From Deferribacteres bacterium JdFR-76 (GTDB lineage Bacteria; Zhuqueibacterota; JdFR-76): 5,253 nucleotides of DNA. This document shows, in pieces, positions 1 to 5,253 of this stretch; position 1 is the first letter of the stretch; every line of letters begins with the position of its first letter. Made by a program: the position numbers and the translations under genes. The notes beneath the pieces are model-generated. The model was given only the letters and a program-made list of their open reading frames with translations. It was not told the origin of the DNA and made no database searches. The DNA lies in assembly GCA_002011685.1 (NCBI GenBank), contig MTOL01000272.1:1-5253 (forward strand), read 5' to 3'.

Positions 1-1
1 G

Positions 2-61
2 CGAAAATACCTCGCCCGCCTTATCGTCGCCGCCGGCGAGGCTGTACCTGCGGAACCATAA
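2..61 (+). CDS. 3' end of an unidentified upstream gene (partial)
   Basis: Reading from base 2 gives 19 codons and then a TAA at 59-61. The translation, RKYLARLIVAAGEAVPAEP, looks like a natural protein C-terminus, with an amphipathic helix followed by a short Pro/Glu-rich tail. The other two plus frames are also open here but give low-complexity Arg/Pro/Ser strings typical of non-coding frames. The stop lies 11 bases before the diguanylate cyclase ATG, so the two genes would be co-transcribed. The fragment is too short to assign a family, and the call rests only on composition and spacing. Confidence 0.4.
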   Translation, partial: RKYLARLIVAAGEAVPAEP

Positions 62-72
62 TTCATCCAAAA

Positions 73-1191
73 ATGGACCTGCAGAAAAAACTGGAAGAAC
101 TGGAAAAGCGCTACCAGGAGGTTGAGAGCACGAATCGCTCGCTATCGGGCCGGCTTTCCGAACTGTTCGTTCTCTACAACCTCGCCCGTGTACTCAGCAC
201 CACATTCGATCTCCATCAGATCCTCACCCGCATTCTCAAGCTGTTCCGCGACTCCCTGTCGATCCGCTACGTCTCTCTGCACATCGATCCCTCCTACCGG
301 GAGATGCTGCAGCTGGAAAGCCCTTACGGCACGTCCAAAGAGGGACAGCAGGTTGTGCTTCTCCCGAAAGAGGAATGGCTGGACCACCATTCAGAACCGG
401 GCCCCATCCTCCGCCTTGTCCGTGATGAGTCCGATGCACGCATCCTGGATGGTGACGTTCCTGTCCTTTTCCCCCTGGAACTTGCCGGTTTTCCGCTTTT
501 TATTTCCGGAAAAAAGGTGGCCGGCTTCCTGAATTTCTTCCGCGAAGCGGAAAACCCCTTTACCCAGGACGAAATCCGCTTTTTTGGACAACTGGCTCAG
601 GAACTCAGTAACATTCTGGACAAAGTTGTTCTTTTCGTCCAAACCAGAGAAGACACGTACCGCGACCACCTGACCGGAACCTATAACCGGCGGTATTTCA
701 ACCAGCGCATCGAAATGGAAATTAAACGGGCGGAACGCTACAAACGAAACCTTTCCCTTCTGATGATCGATATCGATAATTTCAAGGACCTGAACGACGA
801 GTACGGACACATCACCGGTGATGAAGTACTGAAAAACCTGGTAGCAATTGCGCAAAAGAACCTGCGTTCCTCGGACGTCCTGTGCCGATACGGCGGTGAG
901 GAATTTGTGGCACTTTTACCGGAAACCAATGCCCGGAACGCCTTTATCGCTGCCGAAAAACTGCGGATTGCTATTGAGCAAAATCTTGCCATTGTGGAAG
1001 CTGGAATAAAACGACCGGTTACCGTATCCATTGGTGTTTCCAACTTTCCCAACGATGCCTACTCCGCAAAGAGTCTCGTGGAAGCCGCAGACCGGAGGCT
1101 GTATCTGGCCAAAAAGGCGGGCAAGAACCGCACTGTGGGTTCCGAAAACGAAAGGGATTTCGAACCCCTGGAATCCGATCTCTCTTCCTGA
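73..1191 (+). CDS. GAF-GGDEF diguanylate cyclase, soluble, with I-site
   Basis: Predicted to condense two GTP into the second messenger c-di-GMP in the cytoplasm. The 372 residues divide into an N-terminal coiled coil (about 1-30), a GAF-like sensory domain (about 31-188, ending in the usual long helix that leads into the catalytic domain), and a GGDEF domain (about 192-356). The GGDEF domain begins with DHLTGTYNRRYF. It has the metal-binding Asp233 in DIDNFKDLND, guanine-binding Asn241 and Asp250, and the signature GGEEF at 274-278 (bases 892-906). The spacing between these matches PleD. An RxxD inhibitory site (Arg265, Asp268) sits exactly five residues before GGEEF, so product inhibition is expected. 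The C-terminal ADRRLYLAKKAGKNR motif is also intact. There are no membrane segments, and the GAF ligand cannot be deduced. The ATG at 73 has no recognisable Shine-Dalgarno, so the start may depend on coupling to the upstream gene; the frame stays open to base 1. The acidic tail after 356 is unassigned. Confidence 0.95.
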   Translation: MDLQKKLEELEKRYQEVESTNRSLSGRLSELFVLYNLARVLSTTFDLHQILTRILKLFRDSLSIRYVSLHIDPSYREMLQLESPYGTSKEGQQVVLLPKEEWLDHHSEPGPILRLVRDESDARILDGDVPVLFPLELAGFPLFISGKKVAGFLNFFREAENPFTQDEIRFFGQLAQELSNILDKVVLFVQTREDTYRDHLTGTYNRRYFNQRIEMEIKRAERYKRNLSLLMIDIDNFKDLNDEYGHITGDEVLKNLVAIAQKNLRSSDVLCRYGGEEFVALLPETNARNAFIAAEKLRIAIEQNLAIVEAGIKRPVTVSIGVSNFPNDAYSAKSLVEAADRRLYLAKKAGKNRTVGSENERDFEPLESDLSS

Positions 1192-1234
1192 TGGCCAAAA
1201 CAGGAAAGGCTTCTTTTCACTGCACAACTGGGCC

Positions 1235-1246
1235 GAAATGCATTTC
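1235..1246. repeat. 12-bp perfect palindrome upstream of the lipoprotein gene
   Basis: GAAATGCATTTC is its own reverse complement and lies in the 78-base gap between the diguanylate cyclase and the lipoprotein gene, 12 bases before the AGGAGG ribosome-binding site. Dyads of this size can be operators for dimeric regulators, but a single AT-centred palindrome can also arise by chance. No convincing -35/-10 pair or terminator was seen in the same gap, so the lipoprotein may simply be read from the upstream promoter. Confidence 0.3.
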
Positions 1247-1258
1247 CGCATGAAAAAC

Positions 1259-1264
1259 AGGAGG
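1259..1264 (+). promoter_or_regulatory. Strong ribosome-binding site of the lipoprotein gene
   Basis: AGGAGG lies five bases (after one further G) before the ATG at 1270. This fixes the lipoprotein start and contrasts with the diguanylate cyclase upstream, which has no visible Shine-Dalgarno. Confidence 0.8.
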
Positions 1265-1269
1265 GTTCA

Positions 1270-2124
1270 ATGAACAGAAAAACGCTATTTTTGTACGGCC
1301 TGGCCCTGGCGGCCTTTCTGTCTGCCTGTGCAGGCGGAAAAAAATCTCTGAAAGATCTGGCTACCGCCGGCATTGATTTGGTTTATAATACGCCACCGGG
1401 ACTTTCTGCCAGCTACGAAGTGACCACCCGCAGCAACATACAGCAGAACATCATGGGACAGGAGCAGGCTTTTGAAACATCCAGCTATCAGATCTTCACC
1501 TTGCGGGCTGTAAAAGTAGAGAAGGACGCCATCCAGTTCGACGTGAAATTTGACTCCCTCCACTTCCAGAATCCCATGTTTCCTTCGCTGGAAGATTTCA
1601 AAAAGCTCCTGCTCCGATCTTCCATTCGCCTTTTCGCCAACCGGAAGGGCAAAGTGACAAATATCGAAGGGATTGACGAGCTGCAACGGCACCCCCTTGG
1701 AACAAACATCCAGACCCAGCTGAAAAACATCCTTTTTGTTTTCCCCGATCAAAAAGTAAAAACAGGTGACACCTGGATAATACAGGACACCAGCCTTGTC
1801 AAATCTGGCGGTCTGGACATTACAGTCATCAGTCACACCACTTACCGTTTTGCTGGCATGGAACAGATCAGTGGGCGGGAGTGCATCAAAATTGTGGGCG
1901 ACAGTCAGCTAAAACTTTCGGGTGCCGGGACCCAAAGCGGCATGGAAACGTTGTATGAAGGCACCGGTACGAGCCACCAGATCTATTATTTCGACTACGC
2001 CCAGGGCATTCTGGTCCAGGCCAGTCAGGAAGTGAACACCGACGGTTTGGCCTCGCTCCCCTCTCAAGGTCTGGACATTGCAACATCAACCCGGCAGACG
2101 ACGCAAACACGACTGATAAAATAA
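1270..2124 (+). CDS. Outer-membrane-type lipoprotein, DUF6263-like
   Basis: A 284-residue protein with a textbook lipoprotein signal. It has a basic n-region (MNRK), a hydrophobic segment at about 5-17 and the lipobox LSAC with the lipidated Cys at 20. The residue after Cys is Ala, not Asp, which in the E. coli-type Lol rule favours outer-membrane sorting. The mature part has alternating hydrophobic patterns typical of beta-rich secreted domains. Features include the YEVTTRSNIQQNIMGQE stretch (49-65), a central helix around 107-120, a KTGDTW motif (164-169) and a Gly/Thr-rich region around 217-236 followed by a YYFDYAQGILVQ strand. This layout resembles the DUF6263 group of uncharacterised lipoproteins, but the match is from memory of the pattern, not a search. 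No catalytic motif is visible. It follows the diguanylate cyclase after 78 bases on the same strand and may share its transcript. The start is well supported by AGGAGG at 1259-1264. Confidence 0.85.
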   Translation: MNRKTLFLYGLALAAFLSACAGGKKSLKDLATAGIDLVYNTPPGLSASYEVTTRSNIQQNIMGQEQAFETSSYQIFTLRAVKVEKDAIQFDVKFDSLHFQNPMFPSLEDFKKLLLRSSIRLFANRKGKVTNIEGIDELQRHPLGTNIQTQLKNILFVFPDQKVKTGDTWIIQDTSLVKSGGLDITVISHTTYRFAGMEQISGRECIKIVGDSQLKLSGAGTQSGMETLYEGTGTSHQIYYFDYAQGILVQASQEVNTDGLASLPSQGLDIATSTRQTTQTRLIK

Positions 2125-2144
2125 TCGAAATCAATTTGGAAGAA

Positions 2145-3374
2145 TCACGGTTTTTTGAAGGGCAGGCGGCCAATGCGAAAAGCCTTCTCAATACCAAAGC
2201 GGCGGACGTAATAGGTTAACTGGTGGAGCAGCCTCTGACCCGATCCCTCCGCTGATTCCGGTAGCAGAACCGCCAGCTGACCAGAGGGATCTAGGATGAA
2301 AATGGTTCCTTCAGATGTGTATTTTTTAAGGATGTGCGAAACCACAGCCAGGGCCCGCTTCAGAAAATCGATCCCGTGTGGCTCTGTTACAAACCGGATG
2401 AGCAGCACTTCCTGTCCGGTTTCCCGCGTCTCTTTGAGAACTTCTTCCAGGGTTTTTCCGGCAGGAAGCTCCGTTACCGCCAAACCGGCCCGTTCCAATA
2501 TACTCCGCAATTCTGTCACTGTCGTCCCCTTCGTTGAAAATGGGCCGTAACCCGTGAGAAGATCTGCACCTGCCTCGATGGAAGAAAAAGAGGCATGACA
2601 GTGCGGACACAGCCATTCTGCAGCCTCGAAGGTTTCCCGTTTTTCCGGCAATTCATGAGATAGATAACCTCCCAGGGACTGAACCCAATCCCAGAAAGCG
2701 TTCCGCAAGGTCAGGGCTGTATGGGAGGCAAGCGCAATGTCATTGGCTGACCAGCGGACCCCCCACAGCGGGCGGCGGCAATGTGGACATCCCAACCATA
2801 GCCCGGCAAGAAATTTTTGTACCGCCCCTTTCTGGTATGCCCGTTCCAGGGCAATCCGCCATCTTTCTGCGCGGGCAGCGTCCTGAAGTTCCGCCTGGCT
2901 GCGGCCATAGCGGACGTAAGGAACTTCTGTAGCCAGTTCCGGGAGCACCGGGCCTTCCAGGTCTATTTCTTCCTCCTCCGGTTTTTTCGACCTATCCGGG
3001 TGGGCTCCCTTCCGAATGCGCTGCAGGTTTTTAACCTTCAACCGCAGAAGAACAGGATCGTAGGGTTTGTACACAATATCGGCAACGCCCAGCTCAAATA
3101 ACTCCCGCCGGAAATCTGGATCGCGGTTGTCACTGAGGATTAAAATAGGGAGGGTGGAATAACGCTCTAGAGCAAAACGGGTCAGCCGGAGCGGATCTTC
3201 CGTTTTGCCCACATCGCACTCTACAATCAGCACATCCGGAACCGCATGCTGAATGGCGCGCTCCGCTTCCTCCGGAAATGAAAAACCTTTCACCTCCTCT
3301 CCATTTTCCACGAAAAGCCTTATAAGCCGTTCCCGCGTTTGTTCATTTCTTTCCACAATCCAGACAACCGACAT
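2145..3374 (-). CDS. Pseudo-receiver / zinc-ribbon / degenerate GGDEF-like protein
   Basis: The 409 residues from the ATG at 3374 fall into three parts. Residues 1-123 have a CheY-like receiver pattern, but the phosphoacceptor position holds Glu52 (in DVLIVECD). The acidic pair near the N-terminus is Glu8-Arg9, while Ser81 and Lys103 (VYKPYDP) are kept. After an acidic linker (about 130-142) comes a region with two CPHC knuckles (Cys196/199 and Cys256/259), probably one zinc site. Residues about 321-405 follow a GGDEF-like strand/helix order: VLLIRF replaces the metal-binding strand, DPSGQLAVLLPES stands where RYGGEEFVALLPET would be, and FRIGRLPF stands where VSIGVSNFP would be. All catalytic residues are missing. 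An alternative GTG start at 3407 overlaps the kinase stop as GTGA and adds 11 residues. Neither start has a clear Shine-Dalgarno, and I prefer ATG because it begins exactly at the receiver strand. It is the last gene of the minus-strand operon. The exact function is unknown; an adaptor role in signalling is inferred. Confidence 0.85.
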   Translation of the reverse strand: MSVVWIVERNEQTRERLIRLFVENGEEVKGFSFPEEAERAIQHAVPDVLIVECDVGKTEDPLRLTRFALERYSTLPILILSDNRDPDFRRELFELGVADIVYKPYDPVLLRLKVKNLQRIRKGAHPDRSKKPEEEEIDLEGPVLPELATEVPYVRYGRSQAELQDAARAERWRIALERAYQKGAVQKFLAGLWLGCPHCRRPLWGVRWSANDIALASHTALTLRNAFWDWVQSLGGYLSHELPEKRETFEAAEWLCPHCHASFSSIEAGADLLTGYGPFSTKGTTVTELRSILERAGLAVTELPAGKTLEEVLKETRETGQEVLLIRFVTEPHGIDFLKRALAVVSHILKKYTSEGTIFILDPSGQLAVLLPESAEGSGQRLLHQLTYYVRRFGIEKAFRIGRLPFKKP

Positions 3375-3403
3375 AATCCCAGCAGCCCCACTTTCCGGCC
3401 GGA

Positions 3404-4543
3404 TCACCGTCTGGAGGGACGCCTCCGGCCTCCATTTTTGCGGTCCTCTTCAGCACCCACTGTTTCTTCTTCATAGGGCAGGGTAAAATAGACACAGAAC
3501 CATTTCCCTTTTTCGGCGTCTGCCCAAATTTTTCCGCCGTGTTTCTCCACAATGAATTTGGCATTATACAGCCCCAGTCCCGAACTCCTCATTTCATGGC
3601 GGGAAGGCTCATCGATCCGTGTAAATTTTTTGAAGAGATTTTTCAGCTGGCTTTTGGGCAACCCGGGCCCCGTGTTGTACACAGAAACTTCCAGTTCTTC
3701 TTCTTTGGGCTCAAACCGGATTCGCACCAGCCCCCCTTCCTTCGAATATTTCACCGCGTTGGAAAGCAGATTGGTAAACACGATGCGAATAAGGGCCGGA
3801 TCGCAGGGAACGACGGCATCCTGCTCCTCACCTTCTACAATGACTGTTAGCTCCTTCCGTTCAAACTGTTCGGCCATCTCCTCCAGAATGAGAGTCAGGA
3901 CATCCGCATACAGATTTACCTTTCTTTTCTCCACGCGCATCTCACCCTGTTCGATACGGGCAAGATCCAGGTAATTTTTAATCATATCGATTAACGTTTG
4001 GGAAGAGCGGATTATCACCTGGACGGACTTGCGCTGCTCGTCATTGAGCGGTCCCAGCAGCTCCTCATCCAGCAATTCTGCAAACCCCAGAATGGAAATA
4101 AGCGGACTGCGCAGCTCGTGAGACACAAATCCCAGCATGTTGAGATACTGATGGTTGAGCTGTTCCAGTTCCTGGTTTGCCTTTTTCAGTTCTTCCGTTT
4201 TCTTTTCGAGCTGCCGGGTTTTGCGTTCCAGCTCCCGAAAAATTTCGGCATTTTCTTTCAGGAGCACGGCCTGGGAAGCAAACATTATCAGCGAACGGAG
4301 CTTCTCCCGCACAGGCAGCCGGTTGTCCATCTTATCAACATTCACCAGATCCACTCCCGGGATCTCGTCGAACCGCTCAATGTATTCTTGTAGAATCAGA
4401 TCCAGCAGTTCTTCCAGGTTGGTCGTCTTACGGATCAACTCCGTACTGATATTGTAGTTCCGAAAAAGTTCACGGATTTGCAGTTCCGGATTGGAATATT
4501 TCGTTTTCCAGTCCGCAACCCCTAATTCCATTGTTTTATCCAT
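3404..4543 (-). CDS. Soluble sensor histidine kinase (HisKA-HATPase)
   Basis: A 379-residue cytoplasmic kinase predicted to autophosphorylate a His and pass the phosphate to a receiver, most simply the single-domain regulator encoded just upstream. Residues 26-58 and 76-105 look like the first and last helices of a GAF domain joined by only about 20 residues. A charged coiled coil (about 99-137) leads into the HisKA H-box FVSHELRSPL, with His142 as phosphoacceptor and Glu143 as likely acid/base. The HATPase part has an N-box (TNLLSNAVKYS, Asn258 and Asn262), a G1 box NTGPGL with Asn290 where Asp is usual, an F-box-like FKKFTRID, and a G2 box SSGLGLYNAKFIVEKHGG (Gly322, Gly324). No transmembrane helix is present, so the signal is internal. 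A basic tail (about 368-379) follows the last strand. The ATG at 4543 has AGGTGG nine bases upstream. The stop codon overlaps a possible GTG start of the next gene. Confidence 0.95.
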   Translation of the reverse strand: MDKTMELGVADWKTKYSNPELQIRELFRNYNISTELIRKTTNLEELLDLILQEYIERFDEIPGVDLVNVDKMDNRLPVREKLRSLIMFASQAVLLKENAEIFRELERKTRQLEKKTEELKKANQELEQLNHQYLNMLGFVSHELRSPLISILGFAELLDEELLGPLNDEQRKSVQVIIRSSQTLIDMIKNYLDLARIEQGEMRVEKRKVNLYADVLTLILEEMAEQFERKELTVIVEGEEQDAVVPCDPALIRIVFTNLLSNAVKYSKEGGLVRIRFEPKEEELEVSVYNTGPGLPKSQLKNLFKKFTRIDEPSRHEMRSSGLGLYNAKFIVEKHGGKIWADAEKGKWFCVYFTLPYEEETVGAEEDRKNGGRRRPSRR

Positions 4544-4552
4544 GGCTCCACC

Positions 4553-4558
4553 CCACCT
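4553..4558 (-). promoter_or_regulatory. Ribosome-binding site of the histidine kinase gene
   Basis: On the minus strand AGGTGG lies nine bases before the kinase ATG, and its first A is immediately after the TAA stop of the response regulator gene. This arrangement supports the chosen start and suggests termination-reinitiation coupling between the regulator and its likely kinase. Confidence 0.6.
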
Positions 4559-5002
4559 TTAATCGTTCATTCCAAGCACATCGAGGACTTTATCAATCAG
4601 TTCCATCGGGCTGAACGGCTTGTAGAATACCCCGTCCGCCTTCATCTCATGTGTTTGTAGTTCGTTTATGGGCACGGCTGTAACAAATAGGACGGGGATG
4701 CGTTCGGTGTTCTTGTCCGATTTTATCTTTTTGCAGAGATCCAGCCCGTCCATATTTCCCGGCAGCAAAATATCCAGGAGCACCAGGTCTGGCTTTTGCT
4801 GGCGGATCATGTTCCAGGCACGTTCCGCTGTATCACTTTCAAGAAATTCGAAATCTTCCACCGTCAGCGTTTCGCGGATTAGCTCGCGGATTTCCGGTTC
4901 ATCCTCAACGATCAGGATGCTTTTCCGTCCCTGATCTTCTCCGCCGGCTGCCTGTGGCGACGTTAACTCGGCATGCGCCTGTTCATTGAGCGTCCAGACC
5001 AT
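4559..5002 (-). CDS. Single-domain response regulator (CheY/Spo0F-like)
   Basis: A 147-residue stand-alone receiver with every phosphorylation residue in place: acidic pair Glu33-Asp34 (ILIVEDE), phosphoacceptor Asp77 (PDLVLLDILLPG), Thr108 (LFVTAV) and Lys128 (FYKPF). There is no output domain after the receiver, so it should act through protein contact, as a phosphorelay intermediate or by binding a partner. The first 26 residues form a polar extension before the receiver fold. This extension is probably real, because AGGAGG lies eight bases before the ATG at 5002 and no later in-frame ATG precedes the receiver. It sits between two kinase-type genes, 3 bases after the upstream one and 15 bases before the downstream one, so either could phosphorylate it. 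The contrast with the degenerate receiver at 2145-3374 suggests that this is the true phosphate carrier of the cluster. Confidence 0.95.
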   Translation of the reverse strand: MVWTLNEQAHAELTSPQAAGGEDQGRKSILIVEDEPEIRELIRETLTVEDFEFLESDTAERAWNMIRQQKPDLVLLDILLPGNMDGLDLCKKIKSDKNTERIPVLFVTAVPINELQTHEMKADGVFYKPFSPMELIDKVLDVLGMND

Positions 5003-5005
5003 GAA

Positions 5006-5253
5006 TTATTCCTCCTTTTTGCCCCCTGTGCTGTGGTTTTTCAACGGAATTGTCACGATCATTTTTAAAAATGGCTCTTCAGCGAGGCTCAAGCCTCCAC
5101 CCAGCCACTCCAGAACATCTCTTGCCAGCGCCAGACCCAGCCCCAAATGAGACAGACGGTCTCCGGTTGCCTCTCCGCCTTGCAACATTTCCCGGATATC
5201 TGTCTCCTCGACGGGAAGATCTGGATCAAAAAACTCCAGCTGAATCCGCCGCC
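5006..5253 (-). CDS. C-terminal end of a histidine-kinase-like ATPase (partial)
   Basis: The frame is open from the window edge to the TAA at 5006-5008, giving at least 82 codons, so the ATG at 5188 is internal and not the start. The translation contains a clear HATPase G2 box (HLGLGLALARDVLEWLGG) and a last strand (LKMIVTIPL), followed by a short polar tail ending in KKEE. Upstream of this, where the G1 box should be, the sequence reads LEFFDPDLPVEE, which keeps an Asp but not the Gly-x-Gly. This is either a diverged ATP lid or a kinase with altered nucleotide binding. The gene is the first visible member of the minus-strand operon, and its last codons contain the ribosome-binding site of the response regulator. 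Domains further upstream, including any phosphoacceptor His, lie outside the window. Confidence 0.8.
   Translation of the reverse strand, partial: RRIQLEFFDPDLPVEETDIREMLQGGEATGDRLSHLGLGLALARDVLEWLGGGLSLAEEPFLKMIVTIPLKNHSTGGKKEE
5011..5016 (-). promoter_or_regulatory. Ribosome-binding site of the response regulator, inside the preceding gene
   Basis: On the minus strand AGGAGG lies eight bases before the ATG at 5002 and within the final Lys-Glu-Glu codons of the kinase fragment. The strong match and spacing fix the regulator start and its N-terminal extension, and imply that ribosomes finishing the upstream gene feed the next one. Confidence 0.8.

Noticed and set aside
391..855. 154-codon open frame on the minus strand inside the diguanylate cyclase
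   Set aside because: It lies wholly within a clearly homologous GAF-GGDEF gene on the other strand and its translation shows no domain pattern, so it is a shadow frame.
1193..1234. Possible terminator or stem between the diguanylate cyclase and the lipoprotein gene
   Set aside because: Only four-base matches (GGCC with GGCC, AAAG with CTTT) were found, with long or weak stems and no T-run, so they do not support a terminator.
1285..1836. 183-codon open frame on the minus strand inside the lipoprotein gene
   Set aside because: The plus-strand gene has a strong ribosome-binding site, a signal peptide and a lipobox. The antisense translation has no recognisable features.
3552..3974. 140-codon open frame on the plus strand opposite the histidine kinase
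   Set aside because: Its composition is Ser/Arg-rich, as expected from reading the complement of the kinase, and the kinase motifs are unambiguous.
5006..5188. A 60-residue small protein starting at the ATG at 5188
   Set aside because: The frame continues open upstream to the window edge and encodes ATPase-like sequence, so this ATG is internal to a larger truncated gene.

Overview
The window looks like chromosomal DNA from a diderm (Gram-negative type) bacterium of roughly balanced GC. It carries an outer-membrane-type lipoprotein and tightly packed signalling genes. I cannot name the phylum or species. I see no rRNA, tRNA, CRISPR array, insertion sequence or phage gene.

Layout. The window opens with a few codons that look like the 3' end of an upstream gene (stop at 59-61). 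On the plus strand follow a soluble GAF-GGDEF diguanylate cyclase (73-1191), with all active-site residues and a canonical RxxD inhibitory site, and then a lipoprotein (1270-2124) whose mature part is a beta-rich domain of unknown function. The minus strand, transcribed toward these, carries a compact signalling operon. In order of transcription it holds the C-terminal end of a histidine-kinase-like ATPase (5253 down to 5006, cut by the window edge), a single-domain response regulator (5002-4559), a soluble histidine kinase (4543-3404), and a three-part protein (3374-2145, or from a GTG at 3407) with a degenerate receiver, a CPHC/CPHC zinc-ribbon-like insert and a C-terminal domain that resembles a GGDEF fold without its catalytic residues. 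The two groups converge with only 20 bases between their stop codons.

How it may work together. The kinase fragment, receiver protein and kinase are separated by 3 and 15 bases, with Shine-Dalgarno sequences at or inside the preceding stop regions, so they are probably made together as a cytoplasmic phosphorelay. The last gene is the most unusual. Its receiver has Glu in place of the phosphorylated Asp and Arg in the acidic pocket, so it probably cannot be phosphorylated normally, and its C-terminal half may be a catalytically dead relative of GGDEF domains. Its neighbour across the convergent junction is an apparently active diguanylate cyclase, so a link between the phosphorelay and c-di-GMP is a reasonable but untested inference. 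Most of the rest is conventional signal-transduction machinery.
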